Assembly (NCBI GenBank): GCA_014376805.1 | Contig: JACMQU010000005.1 | Location: 1-50,033 of the forward strand | Length of the DNA stretch: 50,033 nt | Source: Bacteroidia bacterium | Lineage (GTDB): Bacteria > Bacteroidota > Bacteroidia > UKL13-3 | Reading direction: 5' to 3' | Shown here: positions 1-8,459 of the stretch, in pieces | Layout of the letters: the number at the start of each line of letters is the position of its first letter | Numbering within the stretch: the first letter of the stretch is position 1 | Notes under the pieces: generated by a model | The model's input: the letters and a program-made list of their open reading frames with translations, nothing else | Told to the model about the DNA's origin: nothing | Databases searched by the model: none | Made by a program: the position numbers and the translations under genes

Positions 1-997
1 TATAAACCAAAATGGATACGCCCTTCTTGATTCAACTATAGGTTCTATAAACACATTTTCAGATAAAAGTGTATCCTATAATTCATCCATTCTATATTTT
101 GTTCGCGCACTCAAAGGCAACTCAAACCGTTTGATAACCTCAACTTCAAATTCAACCGGAGTATTAAGTGGCAAAAGCAAAAACCCAAGTCAAACACAAA
201 TAGAATATGTTACTAATAACAATTCTGATCAAATTGAAATTCAAATTAAACCAAATATTTCAGCCAATTATTCTGAAATTGGACTTTATAAATATGTAAA
301 TCAAAGTCCAATAAAAATATACACCTACACGGGTAACGAAAATTTATATCAAGATTTAGCGGCACCAAATACTGCTGTAAATCGGTATTTTCTGATTTCC
401 AAAAACGTGTGTAACCAAAATGCCGATACCAGTAAGAACTCAAATAATATAGTTTTGCAATTAACTGAAAATTCAAACATTATCAAACTTAATTGGAATG
501 GATACTTCACGTGGAACAGTGGCGTAAAAGATTATATAATTTACAGAGCATCAGCAGTTAATATATCAGAGGCTAAAACATTTAAGGTAATTAAGAATGT
601 TTTATTAGATACAAATTACGTAGATACGATTATAGATAATAATGTAGTATGTTATTATATAATTTCCAATGAATTAAATTTGCCATCAAAAAGTAAAAGT
701 AATACTGTTTGTAATATTAAAATCGGTAAAATATTCTATCCTAATGCTATAGTTTTATCTGGTATTAACAATCATTTTACATTTATTGGCCAGGGGATAA
801 ATTTAATATCATCCTCAATAAAAATCTACAATCGTTGGGGCATATTAATATTCGAAAAAGACAATATTTCCGATGGTTGGTTTGGAGTAAATATGAGTAA
901 TCAAGAAGTAGAAGGTGGGGTATATTTTTTTACTGCAAATATTAATCAAGGAGAACAAAACACCGTTATTAATGGGAACATCACCGTCATCAAATAA
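1..997 (+). CDS. Secreted surface protein with T9SS type B (gliding-associated) C-terminal domain, 5' partial
   Basis: The reading frame is open from base 2, so the gene begins upstream of the window; the TTG at 131 is only an internal codon. About 330 residues are visible. The last 85 or so form the type B C-terminal sorting domain typical of Bacteroidota: it begins near 'IFYPNAIVLSG', contains 'IKIYNRWGILIFE', and ends with a 'GGVYFF' strand. Proteins with this domain cross the outer membrane by the type IX secretion system and are held at the cell surface or released. The part before it looks like fibronectin-type beta-sandwich repeats ('YIIYRAS'), as in large adhesin-like proteins. The substrate or partner cannot be told. 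The 3' end overlaps the start of ybeY by 26 bases. Confidence 0.85.
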   Translation, partial: INQNGYALLDSTIGSINTFSDKSVSYNSSILYFVRALKGNSNRLITSTSNSTGVLSGKSKNPSQTQIEYVTNNNSDQIEIQIKPNISANYSEIGLYKYVNQSPIKIYTYTGNENLYQDLAAPNTAVNRYFLISKNVCNQNADTSKNSNNIVLQLTENSNIIKLNWNGYFTWNSGVKDYIIYRASAVNISEAKTFKVIKNVLLDTNYVDTIIDNNVVCYYIISNELNLPSKSKSNTVCNIKIGKIFYPNAIVLSGINNHFTFIGQGINLISSSIKIYNRWGILIFEKDNISDGWFGVNMSNQEVEGGVYFFTANINQGEQNTVINGNITVIK

Positions 998-1406
998 TAT
1001 AAGTATCAATTTAAACACCAAATGTTTCAACTTCGGTAAAAAGCGAATAAAGGATTTGATAAAATTGGTTTCCGGTATGGAATCAAAAAAGTTAATTAGC
1101 TTTGAAATTAATTTATGTTCAGACAAATATATCTTGAAATTGAATAATAAATTTTTAAGGCATGATTATTTTACAGACATACTAACCTTTGATCTATCTG
1201 ATAACAAAGATTATATTGAGGGTGTTATATATATAAGTGTAGATAGGGTGTTAGAGAATTCTAAACAATTGAATGAAAACAAAGAAACTGAATTATACAG
1301 GGTTATTATTCATGGGCTATTGCACTTAATTGGTTATTGTGACGAAACAAAAAAGCAAAAAAGCAATATGAGAAAATTAGAAAACAGATACTTAGATTTA
1401 ATTTAG
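972..1406 (+). CDS. ybeY: YbeY endoribonuclease / rRNA maturation factor
   Basis: About 144 residues, the usual size. YbeY is a single-strand-specific metal-dependent RNase needed for 16S rRNA 3'-end maturation and 70S ribosome quality control in the cytosol. The signature is the zinc motif 'HGLLHLIGYCDE', in which two histidines are present and the third canonical histidine is replaced by aspartate. Bacteroidota versions that I recall also lack that histidine. I chose the ATG at 972 because it matches the family's length. A GTG at 915 would add 19 residues and lengthen the overlap with the upstream gene. The order ybeY-mnmG is common in this phylum. The stop codon overlaps a parS-like site. 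Confidence 0.9.
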   Translation: MGTSPSSNNISINLNTKCFNFGKKRIKDLIKLVSGMESKKLISFEINLCSDKYILKLNNKFLRHDYFTDILTFDLSDNKDYIEGVIYISVDRVLENSKQLNENKETELYRVIIHGLLHLIGYCDETKKQKSNMRKLENRYLDLI

Positions 1407-1420
1407 TTTCACGTGAAACA
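1405..1420. promoter_or_regulatory. parS-like ParB binding site
   Basis: The 16 bases AGTTTCACGTGAAACA match the bacterial parS consensus TGTTTCACGTGAAACA at 15 of 16 positions; only the first base differs. The inner 14 bases form a perfect palindrome. The site overlaps the TAG stop of ybeY and lies just upstream of mnmG (gidA), a gene often near the replication origin. parS sites load ParB and organise origin segregation. No parA or parB gene is in the window, and I found no second copy by eye. Confidence 0.75.
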
Positions 1421-1462
1421 AAATTCGAACATATAAAAAATAAAGGCCTAATAATATAAAAA

Positions 1463-3328
1463 ATGTTTCAAAAATATGATGTTATAGTAGTGGGTGCTGG
1501 CCATGCTGGATGTGAAGCCGCAGCAGCAGCCGCAAATCTCGGGTCGAAAGTGCTCCTAATTACAATGGATCTGAATAAAATCGCTCAAATGAGCTGTAAT
1601 CCTGCAATGGGAGGGATAGCAAAGGGTCAGATTGTTCGCGAAATAGATGCAATTGGCGGTAAATCTGGTATTATAACAGATCGATCAACTATCCAATTCA
1701 GAATGTTGAACCGATCTAAAGGACCTGCTATGTGGAGCCCCAGAGCTCAGAATGACAGGATGATGTTTAGTATATTCTGGAGAGAAACTTTAGAACAAAC
1801 CCCGAATGTAGATTTTTGGCAAGATACTGTTAGTGGGCTTAGCGTAACCAACAATAAAGTTGATGGAGTATTAACTAGTATGGGTCACAAAATTCTTGGC
1901 AACTCAGTAATACTTACAAACGGTACCTTTTTAAATGGCTTAATACACATAGGTACTAAGCAGTTTGGTGGTGGCAGAATAGGTGAAAAATCAACAACTG
2001 GCATAACAGAGGATTTAGTTAATTTGGGTTTTGAGACCGGAAGGATGAAAACCGGAACTCCTCCAAGAGTTGATGGAAGAACTTTAGACTACACTAAAAT
2101 GGAAGTGCAGGAAGGTGATGAAAATCCTGAAAAATTCTCCTATTCTAAGCAAACTACTGCAGTAAAAAATCAAAAGTGTTGCTGGATAACCTATACTAAT
2201 CAGGATGTACATGATGTGCTTAAAACCGGATTCGAAGATTCTCCAATGTATGCGGGTAGAATTAAAGGTCTTGGCCCACGGTATTGTCCATCAATAGAAG
2301 ATAAAATTAACCGATTTGCAGAAAGAGAAAGACACCAGATTTTTGTAGAACCAGAGGGTTGGTCTACTGTTGAAATATATGTAAATGGGTTTTCAACCTC
2401 CTTGCCAGAACATGTTCAGTTTAAAGCATTGCAATTAATTCCTGGTTTTGAAAAGGCAAAAATGTTCAGGCCGGGATATGCAATTGAATATGATTATTTT
2501 CCTCCAACACAACTTACCTTAAGTCTGGAAACACATTTAGTAAAAAACTTATTTTTTGCCGGCCAAATAAATGGTACAACCGGATATGAAGAGGCCGCAT
2601 GCCAGGGCCTGATAGCTGGAATAAATGCACATTTAAAGATTAACGAGAAGGAGCCATACATACTTAAGAGGTCTGAAGCTTATATTGGGGTGCTTATAGA
2701 TGATTTGGTAAATAAAGGTACAGATGAACCCTATAGAATGTTCACATCCCGGGCAGAGTATAGGTTAATGTTACGGCAAGATAATGGGGATGTGCGTTTA
2801 ACAGAAAGGGCTCATGAACTTGGATTAGCAAGTGATGAAATGTTAAAAGCAGTGGTAAAAAAAACTGAAGAAACTGAAAAATTAACACAACATTTTAAAA
2901 AAACTTCAATTACACCTTTTGAAGCAAATCCACTATTAGAAAAATTTGGCACAGCTCCAATTCCCCAAAACTATAAATTAAGTCAAATATTAGGCCGGCC
3001 CCAAATAACTATGAAAGATATGGTTGATGGCATTGCTAAGGTAAATGAATACACTAAAGAGTTTTCAAATGAGGCATTACAACAGGCAGAGGTACTTATA
3101 AAATATGAAGGGTATTTAGAAAAGGAACAGCTTCAGGTAGAAAAAATGAATAGGTTGGAGGATTTTAGAATAGGCGTTGATTTTGATTTTAGCACGGTGA
3201 AATCTCTTTCATTAGAAGCAAGAGAAAAGTTAATTAAACAAAAACCTAAAACTTTAGGACAAGCTTCTCGTATAAGTGGAATTTCCCCTTCTGATGTTTC
3301 TGTTTTAATGGTGCATTTAGGAAGATAA
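1463..3328 (+). CDS. mnmG: tRNA uridine-5-carboxymethylaminomethyl modification enzyme MnmG (GidA)
   Basis: 621 residues, full length for the family. With MnmE it makes the cmnm5 or nm5 modification on the wobble uridine of several tRNAs, using FAD, NADH and a methylene-tetrahydrofolate unit. The FAD-binding motif GAGHAG is at residues 11-16. The conserved cysteine regions are 'SCNPAMGG' (Cys45) and 'GPRYCPSIEDK' (Cys275), which correspond to the two functional cysteines of the E. coli enzyme. The C-terminal helical domain that binds MnmE and tRNA is present. The gene follows ybeY after 56 bases that include the parS-like site, and the downstream methyltransferase starts 17 bases after the stop. 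No frame damage is seen. Confidence 0.97.
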   Translation: MFQKYDVIVVGAGHAGCEAAAAAANLGSKVLLITMDLNKIAQMSCNPAMGGIAKGQIVREIDAIGGKSGIITDRSTIQFRMLNRSKGPAMWSPRAQNDRMMFSIFWRETLEQTPNVDFWQDTVSGLSVTNNKVDGVLTSMGHKILGNSVILTNGTFLNGLIHIGTKQFGGGRIGEKSTTGITEDLVNLGFETGRMKTGTPPRVDGRTLDYTKMEVQEGDENPEKFSYSKQTTAVKNQKCCWITYTNQDVHDVLKTGFEDSPMYAGRIKGLGPRYCPSIEDKINRFAERERHQIFVEPEGWSTVEIYVNGFSTSLPEHVQFKALQLIPGFEKAKMFRPGYAIEYDYFPPTQLTLSLETHLVKNLFFAGQINGTTGYEEAACQGLIAGINAHLKINEKEPYILKRSEAYIGVLIDDLVNKGTDEPYRMFTSRAEYRLMLRQDNGDVRLTERAHELGLASDEMLKAVVKKTEETEKLTQHFKKTSITPFEANPLLEKFGTAPIPQNYKLSQILGRPQITMKDMVDGIAKVNEYTKEFSNEALQQAEVLIKYEGYLEKEQLQVEKMNRLEDFRIGVDFDFSTVKSLSLEAREKLIKQKPKTLGQASRISGISPSDVSVLMVHLGR

Positions 3329-3345
3329 TTTCTTAATTTTGCAAG

Positions 3346-4239
3346 GTGGAAAACTTAACATCTTGTCCGGTTTGTAAAACTAATAATTTTTATACTCTTC
3401 TTACTTGCAAAGATTATGTTGCAACCGAAGAGTTATTTACAATTGGGGAATGTAAAAACTGTACGCACAGATTTACCAATCCCCGGCCATATGAAAGCGA
3501 GATTGGCAAATATTATCAATCAGAAAAATATATATCACATGCTGCTGCTGATAAATCTGAATTGGGTGTTACCTATAAGCTATATGACCAAATTAGAAAC
3601 TATAGCATATCTCATAAATTAAGACTTATCAAAAAATATCATACAACAGGAAAACTTTTGGATTTGGGTTGTGGCTTGGGCTACTTTTTAAATGGGGTTA
3701 AAAATGATAGAACTTTTGATGGGGTAGGGGCGGATATATCAAACGATGCTATTTTATTTGTTAAAAAAACATTTGGAATAGATGTAATGAGTGAGGAATT
3801 ATTGAACGGTTTAAAATCTAATAGTTTTGATATAATAACCCAATGGCATGTACTTGAACATATTCACAGATTAGATGAAAGAATGCAGGAACTTAAAAAA
3901 TTACTGGCTCAAAACGGAACTATGTTCATAGCTGTACCAAACTCTAAATCGCTTGATGCATCCTATTATAAAGAATTCTGGGATGGTTATGATGTGCCCA
4001 GACATTTACACCACTTCAACCCCGAAAGTTTCTCCATACTAATGAAAAAACATGGTTTTAAGATTATAAAGCAAAAGGCAATGTTATTTGATGCACCTTA
4101 TATCTCCATGAGAAGCGAATATCATAAAAAGCATACATTAGGATTTATAAAAGGGGGAATATTAGGTTTGGTTTCAAACATAAAGGCCTGTATAACAGGC
4201 AATTATTCTAGTATATTGTTTATAGTAAAGCATTTATAA
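3346..4239 (+). CDS. Class I SAM-dependent methyltransferase with N-terminal zinc ribbon
   Basis: 297 residues with a GTG start. The N-terminus carries two CxxC pairs (Cys7/Cys10 and Cys36/Cys39) that look like a small zinc ribbon. A Rossmann methyltransferase domain follows, with motif I 'LLDLGCGLGYF' near residues 104-114 and a post-II 'WHVLEHI' segment, as in the Methyltransf_23 family. The substrate is unknown; related proteins modify sugars or lipids, but nothing here proves that. TAATTTTG at 3334-3341, a good -7 box for this phylum, ends 4 bases before the GTG, so a nearly leaderless transcript is possible besides read-through from mnmG. The next gene starts 2 bases after the stop. Confidence 0.85.
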   Translation: MENLTSCPVCKTNNFYTLLTCKDYVATEELFTIGECKNCTHRFTNPRPYESEIGKYYQSEKYISHAAADKSELGVTYKLYDQIRNYSISHKLRLIKKYHTTGKLLDLGCGLGYFLNGVKNDRTFDGVGADISNDAILFVKKTFGIDVMSEELLNGLKSNSFDIITQWHVLEHIHRLDERMQELKKLLAQNGTMFIAVPNSKSLDASYYKEFWDGYDVPRHLHHFNPESFSILMKKHGFKIIKQKAMLFDAPYISMRSEYHKKHTLGFIKGGILGLVSNIKACITGNYSSILFIVKHL

Positions 4240-4241
4240 GC

Positions 4242-5843
4242 ATGCCATTTAAAATTCTGAGGGTTATTTGCCTTATTACACTTGTATCAAGTTGTGCTCA
4301 AATGGTACCACCAAACGGGGGTAAAAAAGACGAAAATGCACCAATGGTTATTGGTACAAAACCTCCTAATAAATCCACAAATTTTAAAGGAAATAGAATA
4401 ATTATTAAGTTGGATGAATTTGTTCAATTAAAATCTACCGACCAAATAATTATGTCGCCAGTATTTACGGATAAGTTGATTGAAACTATAGGCAAAACTA
4501 TAGAGATTAGTTTTCCAACAACAAAACCGTCACCTAATACAACTTATACAATAAACTTTGGTAATAGCATATTAGATAATCATGAAGCAATACAACCACT
4601 AGAAAATTATAGCTACACATTTTCAACAGGACCTATTTTAGATACAAACAAAATTGAAGGCAAAGTGCGTAATGCCTTTACTAATAAAGTAGAATCTGGC
4701 ATCATCGTAGGTATATATCCAAAAAGAAAATTTACAGATAGTACTTTGTTAACCATGCATCCTGAATATTTCGCCAAATCTAACCTGGCCGGCAATTTTA
4801 CAATAGAGAATTTACCTGCTGATACCTTTTTAATTTTTGGTTTTAAGGATGAAAATGCTAATTTAAAATATACTAAAAATGAACTAATAGCATTTAAAAA
4901 AGACCTTTTAATAATAGGACAAAAGTATGAAAGTCAGAATTTATTTCTTTTTAAACCACCGCTTTATAATACCAATACTATTTTAGATACCATATCTAAA
5001 CAAAAGGGTAAATACCAGTTTATTGTTTATTCCCCAAATAAAATAAACATTGAAGCGGAAACAAAACTAAGAAGCTATACGCAACATATTTCCGGAACCG
5101 ATCAAAAAGATACAGTTGTTATTTTTATACCTATGCAACCAGATTCCATACCTGTTAAATTTTTGATTACCACAACAGATACAAGTTTTAAGCAGACATT
5201 AAGAACAAAACCGAGAAATAAAACTCCTGAATTTACATTTCTTTTAAAATCAGTAAACATAGGACCGACGGATAGTATAAGATTTATAAGTACAACTCCT
5301 ATTGATAAAATTAACCTAAACGAAATTATTTTTATGGAGGATAGTATTACGCTTAGTAAATTATTTTTCAAACAAATAAATCACTTTGAATGGCTATTAT
5401 ATCACCCATTAAAAGAAAAAATGAATTATACTTTACATATAAAAGACTCACAAGTTAGAGATGCTTATGGCAGGTTTAATAAAAACTTTAAACAAACCAT
5501 TCAAACCAGATCAAACAAAGATTACGGAAACCTTATTTTAAATATTACAACTAAGCATAATACATCAACTATTATTCAGTTGGTAGAAAATAATGCTGAA
5601 GAAAAATTAATTAAAAGCAGTATCTGTATTAATTGTAAAGAGTTAACTTTTGAAAATTTATCACCTGTAATTGTAAAGATAAAGGTAATAGTAGATAGTA
5701 ACCAAAATGGCAAATGGGATAATGGTAATCTCAAAATGGGCATTTTACCTGAAACAATTTACTATCATACAGAACCAATAACCATAAAAGCCTACTGGGA
5801 CATTGAACATTCTATTAATTTAGATGAAATATTAAATAACTGA
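4242..5843 (+). CDS. Ig-like domain lipoprotein (Big_5-type)
   Basis: 533 residues. The N-terminus is a lipoprotein signal peptide with lipobox 'LVSSC' (Cys18), so the mature protein is probably an envelope lipoprotein. Residues 30-130 look like a bacterial Ig-like domain of the kind annotated Ig-like/SbsA in Bacteroidota ('NKSTNFKGNRIIIKLDEFV', then 'YTFSTG'). A carboxypeptidase-regulatory-like beta domain follows, and further beta-rich sequence runs to the C-terminus ('DSNQNGKWDNG' near the end). The exact function is not known. Position right after the methyltransferase (2-base gap) and mnmG suggests one transcript. A 460-base gene-free gap follows. Confidence 0.8.
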   Translation: MPFKILRVICLITLVSSCAQMVPPNGGKKDENAPMVIGTKPPNKSTNFKGNRIIIKLDEFVQLKSTDQIIMSPVFTDKLIETIGKTIEISFPTTKPSPNTTYTINFGNSILDNHEAIQPLENYSYTFSTGPILDTNKIEGKVRNAFTNKVESGIIVGIYPKRKFTDSTLLTMHPEYFAKSNLAGNFTIENLPADTFLIFGFKDENANLKYTKNELIAFKKDLLIIGQKYESQNLFLFKPPLYNTNTILDTISKQKGKYQFIVYSPNKINIEAETKLRSYTQHISGTDQKDTVVIFIPMQPDSIPVKFLITTTDTSFKQTLRTKPRNKTPEFTFLLKSVNIGPTDSIRFISTTPIDKINLNEIIFMEDSITLSKLFFKQINHFEWLLYHPLKEKMNYTLHIKDSQVRDAYGRFNKNFKQTIQTRSNKDYGNLILNITTKHNTSTIIQLVENNAEEKLIKSSICINCKELTFENLSPVIVKIKVIVDSNQNGKWDNGNLKMGILPETIYYHTEPITIKAYWDIEHSINLDEILNN

Positions 5844-6237
5844 TTATCAAAATTATATATAATATTAAAAATTGCGACAATTAAATATAATGTTTAAAAG
5901 TACGTGTACAATTACCCCATTAAATGTATAAAACTTTAAATGCGACATACCATGTTAATAAGGGTATCAAAGCATCGCACTTTTAAACTACTAATTAACA
6001 TAAATTATTAAAAGTACTTATACTCAAAAGCGTGTTAACTAAAAATAAACGCAATGTTAAAAAATAATATAAAATATTAATAGATAACAATTTAACCTGT
6101 TAAGTATTTGTTGGTAGATTTTAAAAACCAGAAAAACTAAAGAAAAAAATATCAGTTATAAACCAAACTAACACCTCTACTACTAAAACATATTTAAAAG
6201 ATATATAACTAATAATACATAGTGTGTGTTTAAAACG
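5844..6237. other. AT-rich intergenic region with one imperfect stem-loop
   Basis: No credible open frame is present on either strand. The one structured element is an imperfect inverted repeat: TTTAAATGCGA (5935-5945) faces TCGCACTTTTAAA (5975-5987), with a smaller inner pair ATACC (5947-5951) and GGTAT (5963-5967). No T-run follows it, so it is not a standard terminator. The pheS promoter lies at the right end. Confidence 0.5.
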
Positions 6238-6270
6238 TTTGCATTGGAGGGTGCGTATCTACTACCTTTG
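6238..6270 (+). promoter_or_regulatory. Bacteroidota-type promoter for pheS
   Basis: TTTG at 6238-6241 and TACCTTTG at 6263-6270 are separated by 21 bases, matching the -33/-7 consensus TTTG / TAnnTTTG of the phylum's primary sigma factor. The predicted start lies a few bases downstream, about 25-30 bases before the pheS ATG. Confidence 0.65.
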
Positions 6271-6303
6271 AAATTGAAAAAATGAAAGGTTTGCATAATT
6301 TGT

Positions 6304-7320
6304 ATGAAAGCAGAATTGGAAGATTTTAATAAGGGGATAGAAGCATTTGAAATTTCCAGGGCCGAAGAGGTGGAATTATTCAGGTTAAAATACTTATCAA
6401 AAAAAGGAGAATTAAACGATCTATTTGAAAAATTTAAATTGGTTCCCTTAAACGTGAAAAAGGAGATGGGCCAATTGCTAAACCTGATAAAGCAAAAAGC
6501 AGAAAATAAATGGCAGGAGGCAAAAGCAGAATTTGATATAAAAACAAATGAAATTAAAATTAGTGAAATAGATTCTAGCTTACCTTCTGAACTAAGTTAT
6601 ACCGGATCGCGACATCCACTAAAAATAATTGAAAATGAGGTAATTGAAATATTTAATAAATTAGGTTTTGTTTATTCTGAAGGTCCTGAGATTGAAGATG
6701 ATTGGCATAATTTTTCTGCCTTAAACTTTCCTGCTAATCATCCGGCGAGGGATATGCAGGATACTTTTTTTATTAATGGGGATATTGCCTTACGTACACA
6801 TACTTCATCGGTTCAAGTAAGGTTAATGGAAAAGGGAAAACCTCCTATTAGAGCAATTATGCCGGGTAGAGTTTATAGAAATGAAGCAATTTCGGCGCGG
6901 GCAAACTGTTTTTTTCACCAGGTTGAAGGAATTTATATTGATAAGAGAGTTAGTTTTGCAGATTTAAAACAAACGCTATTTTATTTTATAAACGAGCTAT
7001 TTGGAAAAGATGTTAAAATAAGGTTCAGACCAAGTTATTTTCCATTTACTGAACCAAGTGCTGAGATGGATATAAGTTGCTTATTATGTTCAGGAAAAGG
7101 GTGTAATGTTTGTAAACATACAGGTTGGCTTGAAATTTTAGGATGTGGAATGATTGACCCGAATGTGCTAGCTTCAAATAAAATTGATGCGGAAGAATAT
7201 AGTGGATTTGCTTTTGGTATGGGAATAGAGCGGATAGCAATGTTAAAGTTTGATATTAAGGACCTGAGAACATATTTTAATAATGATATAAGGTTTCTTT
7301 CTCAATTTGAAAGTTTATAA
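6304..7320 (+). CDS. pheS: Phenylalanine--tRNA ligase alpha subunit
   Basis: 338 residues, full length. It is the catalytic alpha subunit of the (alpha-beta)2 synthetase that charges tRNA-Phe. An N-terminal coiled coil of about 90 residues, which contacts tRNA, is followed by a class II catalytic core. The core contains 'TGSRHPLKIIENEV', motif 2 'FFHQVEGIYID' and motif 3 'GFAFGMGIERIAML'. A four-cysteine zinc-like knuckle near the end ('CLLCSGKGCNVCKH') is common in this family. The gene has its own promoter (6238-6270). The beta-subunit gene pheT is not next to it, so it must lie elsewhere. A 15-codon frame starting at 6282 overlaps the pheS start out of frame. Confidence 0.97.
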   Translation: MKAELEDFNKGIEAFEISRAEEVELFRLKYLSKKGELNDLFEKFKLVPLNVKKEMGQLLNLIKQKAENKWQEAKAEFDIKTNEIKISEIDSSLPSELSYTGSRHPLKIIENEVIEIFNKLGFVYSEGPEIEDDWHNFSALNFPANHPARDMQDTFFINGDIALRTHTSSVQVRLMEKGKPPIRAIMPGRVYRNEAISARANCFFHQVEGIYIDKRVSFADLKQTLFYFINELFGKDVKIRFRPSYFPFTEPSAEMDISCLLCSGKGCNVCKHTGWLEILGCGMIDPNVLASNKIDAEEYSGFAFGMGIERIAMLKFDIKDLRTYFNNDIRFLSQFESL

Positions 7321-7382
7321 TTAAAATAAAATTTTAACCAAAGGTATAATCACATATTACAATAAAAATAATAGAAAATAAA

Positions 7383-8357
7383 ATGAATAAAGGTCCTGTA
7401 TCACAGTTTGTTGAAGAACATTATAAACATTTTAATGCTGCAGCTTTAGTTGATGCCGCTAAAGGATATGTAACACATTTAACGGAAGGAGGCAAGATGA
7501 TGATTACACTTGCCGGGGCAATGAGTACTGCGGAGCTTGGAAAATCATTAGCTGAAATGATTCGTGCGGGAAAAGTTGATATAATTTCATGCACCGGAGC
7601 AAACCTGGAAGAGGATATAATGAATCTGGTTGCGCACTCGCATTATAAAAGGGTACCTAATTACCGGGATCTTTCCCCGCAGGATGAATGGGATTTATTA
7701 GAAAATCATTTTAACAGGGTAACAGATACGTGTATTCCTGAAGAGGAGGCATTTCGCAGGTTACAAAAGCATATTTATAAAATATGGAAAGATGCAGACA
7801 ATGCCGGCGAAAGGTATTTTCCACATGAATACATGTACAAAATTTTATTAAGCGGAGAATTAGAACAATATTATGAAATTGATCCTAAAAACTCCTGGAT
7901 GCTAGCTGCTGCAAAAGCCAATTTACCTATTGTTGTTCCGGGCTGGGAAGACTCAACTATGGGCAATATTTTTGCATCTTATGTTATAAAAAAGGAAATT
8001 AAGGCTTTAACAATGAAGTCGGGAATAGAATATATGGCCTGGTTAGCAGATTGGTATGTAAAAAATTCTGAAGGAAAGGGAATTGGTTTTTTTCAGATTG
8101 GCGGAGGTATTGCAGGAGATTTTCCTATATGTGTGGTTCCAATGTTATATCAGGATATGGAGATGCAGCAAATACCTTTCTGGAGTTACTTTTGCCAGAT
8201 AAGTGACTCCACAACTTCTTACGGATCATACAGTGGTGCTGTGCCGAACGAAAAAATAACCTGGGGTAAACTGGATATAAATACACCTAAATTTATAGTT
8301 GAAAGCGATGCTACAATAGTAGCCCCCTTAATATTTGCATGGATTTTGGGTTGGTAA
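7383..8357 (+). CDS. Deoxyhypusine synthase family protein
   Basis: 324 residues, a single DS domain. Eukaryotic and archaeal members move the butylamine group of spermidine onto a lysine of eIF5A, using NAD. The start 'MISLAGAMS'-like region reads 'MITLAGAMSTAELG', and the C-terminal motif 'ITWGKL' carries Lys296 at the position of the catalytic lysine (Lys329 in human). The usual 'GGGxxKHH' motif is changed: here it reads 'GGGIAGDFPIC', so the lysine-histidine pair near the spermidine site is absent. Bacteria have no eIF5A, so the substrate differs; a polyamine aminobutyl transfer (for example to make homospermidine) is a reasonable inference, not proof. The gene stands 62 bases after pheS and converges on pyrF. 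Confidence 0.85.
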   Translation: MNKGPVSQFVEEHYKHFNAAALVDAAKGYVTHLTEGGKMMITLAGAMSTAELGKSLAEMIRAGKVDIISCTGANLEEDIMNLVAHSHYKRVPNYRDLSPQDEWDLLENHFNRVTDTCIPEEEAFRRLQKHIYKIWKDADNAGERYFPHEYMYKILLSGELEQYYEIDPKNSWMLAAAKANLPIVVPGWEDSTMGNIFASYVIKKEIKALTMKSGIEYMAWLADWYVKNSEGKGIGFFQIGGGIAGDFPICVVPMLYQDMEMQQIPFWSYFCQISDSTTSYGSYSGAVPNEKITWGKLDINTPKFIVESDATIVAPLIFAWILGW

Positions 8358-8459
8358 AAAAGAAGTTGCTGGCCTCTACAATTTTTAAAAAAAGAAGGTA
8401 GTATGATATAAAAAATATTTTAAACAGGTGTTTAGTAAACTTTTTTAAGTGGAAATAAA

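Noticed and set aside
845..1126. 93-codon minus-strand frame over the surface-protein/ybeY junction
   Set aside because: It is opposite two genes with recognised domains and has no protein-like motif of its own.
8426..8456. TAAAC-AGGT-GTTTA hairpin near a T-run between the DHS-like gene and pyrF
   Set aside because: The stem has only five A/T-rich pairs and the T-run begins several bases after it; too weak to support termination.
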